This document shows, one piece after another, positions 60,791 to 64,000 of a DNA stretch of 64,000 bases. Positions within the stretch are counted from its first letter, which is position 1. Each line of letters begins with the position of its first letter. The notes below the pieces were generated by a model that was not told the origin of the DNA, searched no databases, and saw only the letters and a program-made list of their open reading frames with translations. The position numbers and the translations under genes are program-made. The stretch comes from Mucilaginibacter ginsenosidivorans (GTDB taxonomy: Bacteria; Bacteroidota; Bacteroidia; Sphingobacteriales; Sphingobacteriaceae), in contig NZ_CP042436.1 in NCBI RefSeq assembly GCF_007971025.1, positions 1,798,001-1,862,000 of the forward strand, given 5' to 3'.

Positions 60791-61648
60791 ATGAAATACA
60801 TCATTAAATGGGTTGTACTGGGTATCGCGGTACTTTGTACAACCCTTTCTGTTTTCGGCCAGGCTATAGTTGACCCGGCTGCACAGCCAAAAGTATTTTC
60901 GCAGGAAGGTAAAGCCGACCTGAGTAATGAATCGGTTGCCGCCTTTATGCCAAACCAAAAAACGGTATTCATCGCCGATGGACAAACCATTGTCGTATCT
61001 AAAAGGAGCGGGGATAAATGGAGTACGCCGGTAACGGCTTCCTTCTCTGGAAAATGGAAAGACTGGGACCCCACCATGAGCCCGGATGGCAAGCGGTTGA
61101 TCTTTGTATCCACCCGCCCGCTGGAAGGCGCCCCGCAGGATAAGGCGCAGGAAAACGCTCACCTCTGGTATGTAGATAAGCTATCAGGTGATAGCTGGTC
61201 GGCACCAAAACATTTCGATGCGCCTGTAAATGTGGAAGGCTGTAATGATTTTGGCCCGTCTGTCAGTGGTTCAGGCACAATATGTTTTTGTTCGCGAAAC
61301 CGCGATGGGAACCAGGGAATGCACGGATATTACATTAAATGGCTCGGTGACCATTATGATAAGCCCAAAATGCTGGCACTGAATGGTGATAAGGAGATAT
61401 ATGATCCCTTCATAGCGCCCGATGAGCATTATATCATCTTCGTAAGTGATAACGAACTGTATATCAGCTATCGAAAAGGCAATGACTGGACACAGGGCGA
61501 AAAGCTAAGCGCCAACGTTAACAACGGCAAAGGCAATTTCGATCCAATTGTTTCGCCCGATGGCAAAACGTTGTACTACGCACAGGATAAGGCGCCCGGT
61601 ATTTTAATGGTGCCCGTAAAAATTCCTCTGGCCGCAAAAGAAAACTGA
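60791..61648 (+). CDS. exported PD40/WD40-like beta-propeller protein
   Basis: This 285-residue protein has a signal peptide (IKWVVLGIAVLCTTLSVFGQA) and PD40-type blades with the typical DPTMSPDGKRLIFVST and DPIVSPDGKTLYYAQD words. Such TolB-like propellers occur in periplasmic or surface proteins of Bacteroidota. The function is unknown. It starts 22 bases after the DUF2911 gene. Confidence 0.85.
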   Translation: MKYIIKWVVLGIAVLCTTLSVFGQAIVDPAAQPKVFSQEGKADLSNESVAAFMPNQKTVFIADGQTIVVSKRSGDKWSTPVTASFSGKWKDWDPTMSPDGKRLIFVSTRPLEGAPQDKAQENAHLWYVDKLSGDSWSAPKHFDAPVNVEGCNDFGPSVSGSGTICFCSRNRDGNQGMHGYYIKWLGDHYDKPKMLALNGDKEIYDPFIAPDEHYIIFVSDNELYISYRKGNDWTQGEKLSANVNNGKGNFDPIVSPDGKTLYYAQDKAPGILMVPVKIPLAAKEN

Positions 61649-61652
61649 CGCG

Positions 61653-62354
61653 ATGGACATCATGATCTTTATCGGCTTGCTGTTACTTGGAGGGTTATTG
61701 AACTTTATATGGGAGCCCGATGCCAAACCAGTTCATAGTTTGGCTAAGGCTTACCTTATGGTGGCTATTTACCTGGCGCTGGCTGTGTGGATATTTTTCT
61801 TTGCGGGCATCAAAAATGCTTTCCTGTTAAAGGCGCTTAACATCCTTATCCATTACGGGGCATACGCCATTCACCTGGTTTTGGGCTACCTGGCCGTAAA
61901 CATTTTTACCAGGCTGCATGCTAAGGACGAATCATCAAACGATACCCTGCTTCCCTCAACGATGAATATCACTTTGTGGGCCGTATCGGTATCCATCGGC
62001 AACTCCTTCCTGGTAGCGACGGTTGGTAAATCAACCAACATGGGTATCATGATCGATTTTTTTAAACAGTCGGGCTACGCAATATGGTTTCTGTATTTTA
62101 TTATGGCAGCAGAAACTATATGTGCGCTTGGTATCCTGCTTCATTTCAGATTCAAAACAGGCGTGGCGGCCTCTGCCGGTTTGATATTGATCATGCTGGG
62201 CGCAGTTTATACGCATTGGCATAACCGCGACCCGTTTTCCGATTCGTACGCCGCTGTCACCGAATTACTCAACTTGTCCCTCCTGTTATTTATGTATTAT
62301 CTCGAAATGCAGGTGAACCGGAAGCTCGCCGATACGCAGATATATGTTATTTGA
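61653..62354 (+). CDS. polytopic membrane protein of unknown function
   Basis: This 233-residue protein has about seven hydrophobic helices (IMIFIGLLLLGGLLNFI, AYLMVAIYLALAVWIFFFAGI, ALNILIHYGAYAIHLVLGYLAV and others). No known family motif is recognised. It is 4 bases downstream of the propeller gene and just upstream of a secreted protein gene, so the three are probably co-transcribed. Confidence 0.72.
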   Translation: MDIMIFIGLLLLGGLLNFIWEPDAKPVHSLAKAYLMVAIYLALAVWIFFFAGIKNAFLLKALNILIHYGAYAIHLVLGYLAVNIFTRLHAKDESSNDTLLPSTMNITLWAVSVSIGNSFLVATVGKSTNMGIMIDFFKQSGYAIWFLYFIMAAETICALGILLHFRFKTGVAASAGLILIMLGAVYTHWHNRDPFSDSYAAVTELLNLSLLLFMYYLEMQVNRKLADTQIYVI

Positions 62355-62361
62355 CAAAATT

Positions 62362-63177
62362 ATGAAAACAGCAGTAGTTATTGCGGTGAGCTGCCTTGCG
62401 GTCTTACCGCCCTATCCAAAGAGAAGTACTATCAAGGAGAAACATAACAAAGAAAACCACGCACGCAAAAGCTATAACAGTGCCGGGTTTTTCAAACTGG
62501 ATGTTAAAACGGGTGAAAAACTGGGCAATATATTTTCCAGGACCATATCTTACAAATCGGCCGATTTTCCGGAAATTGTTTTTCGTGCAGGGGGAACAGG
62601 CGTTTATACGGTAATAAATAACAGCCCGTTAAACCCTGTTTTTGACGGGGTATTCCGGTACGACGGCCGCGCCGAAAGTCATTCCAAGGTAGAAATGCAC
62701 GACAACGGGAAGACAGTAAATTACGATGGCACATCAATGACTAACACCGATGGAAGCGGCGTATTATACAACTCGCTGATATGGGGTATACCACCTGCAA
62801 AAATTAGCGAAGGCAATTCATGGAAAATGAATATTCCGCAGGCCTGGGAACTGGGTGGCGCCGGCGAACAAACCATCACCGTGCTGGATATAGATGCTGC
62901 TAATCATACTGTCAGGTTAAAGCGGGAAGGCGAGGGAGATGGTTTTTATGATAATGACCGGAAGCGGTTGAATGTTACCAGGGACGGTAAGGTAACACCT
63001 ATGGACATCGCTCCGGGGCGGTCGCATTGGGTAGGGTATACAACGTTCAAAAACGGGCTCATTATAAGCGACGAGCTGATGGTGAAACGATCTGTTACAT
63101 TGACGTCGGCCGACCTCAGGTTTACGGCAGATCAAAGGGAATACATCCTGTTAAATTCAATGCCGGTAATTGATTGA
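62362..63177 (+). CDS. exported protein of unknown function
   Basis: This 271-residue protein starts with a hydrophobic segment (KTAVVIAVSCLAVLPP) that may act as signal peptide, followed by a beta-rich domain with DGVFRYDGRAESHSKVEMHDNGKTVNYDG. The middle word WGIPPAKISEGNSWKM resembles domains of some Bacteroidota surface proteins. I do not recognise the family. ATG 62362 is preferred because the ATG at 62344 overlaps the previous gene and lacks a signal. Confidence 0.65.
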   Translation: MKTAVVIAVSCLAVLPPYPKRSTIKEKHNKENHARKSYNSAGFFKLDVKTGEKLGNIFSRTISYKSADFPEIVFRAGGTGVYTVINNSPLNPVFDGVFRYDGRAESHSKVEMHDNGKTVNYDGTSMTNTDGSGVLYNSLIWGIPPAKISEGNSWKMNIPQAWELGGAGEQTITVLDIDAANHTVRLKREGEGDGFYDNDRKRLNVTRDGKVTPMDIAPGRSHWVGYTTFKNGLIISDELMVKRSVTLTSADLRFTADQREYILLNSMPVID

Positions 63178-63195
63178 CCATAACAACCCCAAAAC

Positions 63196-63978
63196 ATGAA
63201 AAGAATTATAATATTACTCATAACCTGTCTGGCCGGTTTATTTGCCTACGGGCAGGCCGATACGATCCGTTTACAGGATAAGCGCCTTAATACGTCTGTT
63301 CTTAAACCGGGGTTAAACCAGTACCTGGTATATTTTCAAAACCCCAAAAACAAGCAAACCATCAGGTTTTGGTACTGGCTTCGTAATATTGAATTGAAAA
63401 ACCGCGACGGCGAAAAAGTCTTTGCCATTACGCAGCACTGGTATGGAAGCGACAGCGCAGCATACCGGAGTATTTACTCGATAAACAAAGCCGAAGACTT
63501 TGCACCGGTTTACATATCGCTGACCATTAAAGGTATAACCAAGGCTTACAACTGGAGCAGGGACAAAATAACCGGCGCCGATAGCGTGGCTAACAATGCC
63601 CATAAAGATTTCAGCCTTGATTTTAAGGTGCCTAATTTTAACTGGGATCTGGATATCGAGACATTTGAAATGCTGCCACTTGCCGCGAACAAAACTTTCG
63701 CGATCAATTTTTATGATGCAGGGCTTAACCCCCCGGAATATGTGATTTACAAAGTTACCGGGAGCGAGGTTCTGGCAACACTCGATAATCAAAAGGTTGA
63801 TTGCTGGAAACTTTTTACCGAAGGAACCAATGGCAGTACCCATTACACGCAAACCTTTTGGATCAGCAAGAAAAATCATGAATTCCTGAAGGAAGAGGAT
63901 CAGTTCAATGGTATGTACCGGTATAAGATAAAGATGCCCGGCGCTGCACCCGACCTGGTGTCGAGATTTAATAATTAA
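63196..63978 (+). CDS. exported DUF3108-like protein
   Basis: This 260-residue protein has a signal peptide (IIILLITCLAGLFAYGQA) and a beta-rich body (VFAITQHWYGSDSAAYRSIYSINKAEDFAPVYISL; CWKLFTEGTNGSTHYTQTFWISKKNHEFLKEE) similar in outline to DUF3108 periplasmic proteins. The final WISKKNHEFLKEE strand pair fits that family. The role is unknown. It follows the previous gene by 18 bases. Confidence 0.7.
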   Translation: MKRIIILLITCLAGLFAYGQADTIRLQDKRLNTSVLKPGLNQYLVYFQNPKNKQTIRFWYWLRNIELKNRDGEKVFAITQHWYGSDSAAYRSIYSINKAEDFAPVYISLTIKGITKAYNWSRDKITGADSVANNAHKDFSLDFKVPNFNWDLDIETFEMLPLAANKTFAINFYDAGLNPPEYVIYKVTGSEVLATLDNQKVDCWKLFTEGTNGSTHYTQTFWISKKNHEFLKEEDQFNGMYRYKIKMPGAAPDLVSRFNN

Positions 63979-63982
63979 TGCG

Positions 63983-64000
63983 ATGATGAGGTTAACGAAA
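63983..64000 (+). CDS. start of a further gene, cut by window end
   Basis: Immediately after the preceding stop, ATG 63983 or ATG 63986 opens a frame MMRLTK that runs off the window. Only six codons are visible, so identity cannot be given. Confidence 0.3.

Overview
The window looks like a chromosomal segment of a Bacteroidota bacterium of the Sphingobacteriaceae, most like Mucilaginibacter or Pedobacter. This is inferred from gene content: a PorX-type response regulator with a PglZ domain, a fused LpxC/FabZ protein, a pdhA-pdhC pair without pdhB, DUF3276- and YWFCY/TraG-type mobilization genes, an exosortase of the XrtY kind with its linked glycosyltransferases, and promoters of the TTG-N19-TAnnTTTG type. 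No rRNA is present and the only tRNA found is tRNA-Asp(GTC).

Region 1 (1-9076) is a tightly packed plus-strand exopolysaccharide operon. It holds four glycosyltransferases, a Wzy-like polymerase, a SAM methyltransferase, an exosortase-family transpeptidase, a hexapeptide acetyltransferase and a large polytopic membrane protein. Most joints overlap by a few bases and two genes start with TTG inside the preceding stop. A Crp/Fnr-type regulator follows (9089-9652).

Region 2 (9653-12279) is almost gene-free for 1.1 kb. It carries a tandem array of five structured hairpins with a period of 85-90 bp whose stems covary, then a second family of palindromes, then an IS110-type DEDD recombinase. A divergent small XRE repressor faces the recombinase, and two identical-class palindromic operators lie between them. 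A lone molybdate permease gene (modB, 12279-12950) follows without modA or modC.

Region 3 (about 12951-23231) is an integrative and mobilizable element. It has GC-rich cruciform palindromes, a Zn-ribbon protein, a PUR-alpha/RadC-N fusion, two small unknown genes, a toprim primase, MobC, a MOBP relaxase, a VirD4-like coupling protein, a decayed ORF6N gene, a HigBA-type toxin-antitoxin pair and a tyrosine recombinase abutting the 3' end of tRNA-Asp. Two candidate oriT sites carry a CCCTATCCT core. No type IV secretion channel is present, so transfer would need a helper.

Region 4 (23406-49295) is mostly core chromosome: a 1251-residue TPR/DUF3857/transglutaminase protein, alanine dehydrogenase, TsaE, PorX, an HD hydrolase, the lipid A genes lpxD-lpxC/fabZ-lpxA, an ABC ATPase, a SPFH protein, CapA, a NlpC/P60 peptidase, pyruvate dehydrogenase E1-alpha and E2, asparaginase, a beta-helix protein, a MacB/FtsX-type permease and a ParDE-like pair.

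Region 5 (49419-63978) holds a heavy-metal-type RND efflux operon preceded by its own two-component system, a VOC protein, a LytTR/LytS two-component pair, and a plus-strand run of poorly characterised exported or membrane proteins.
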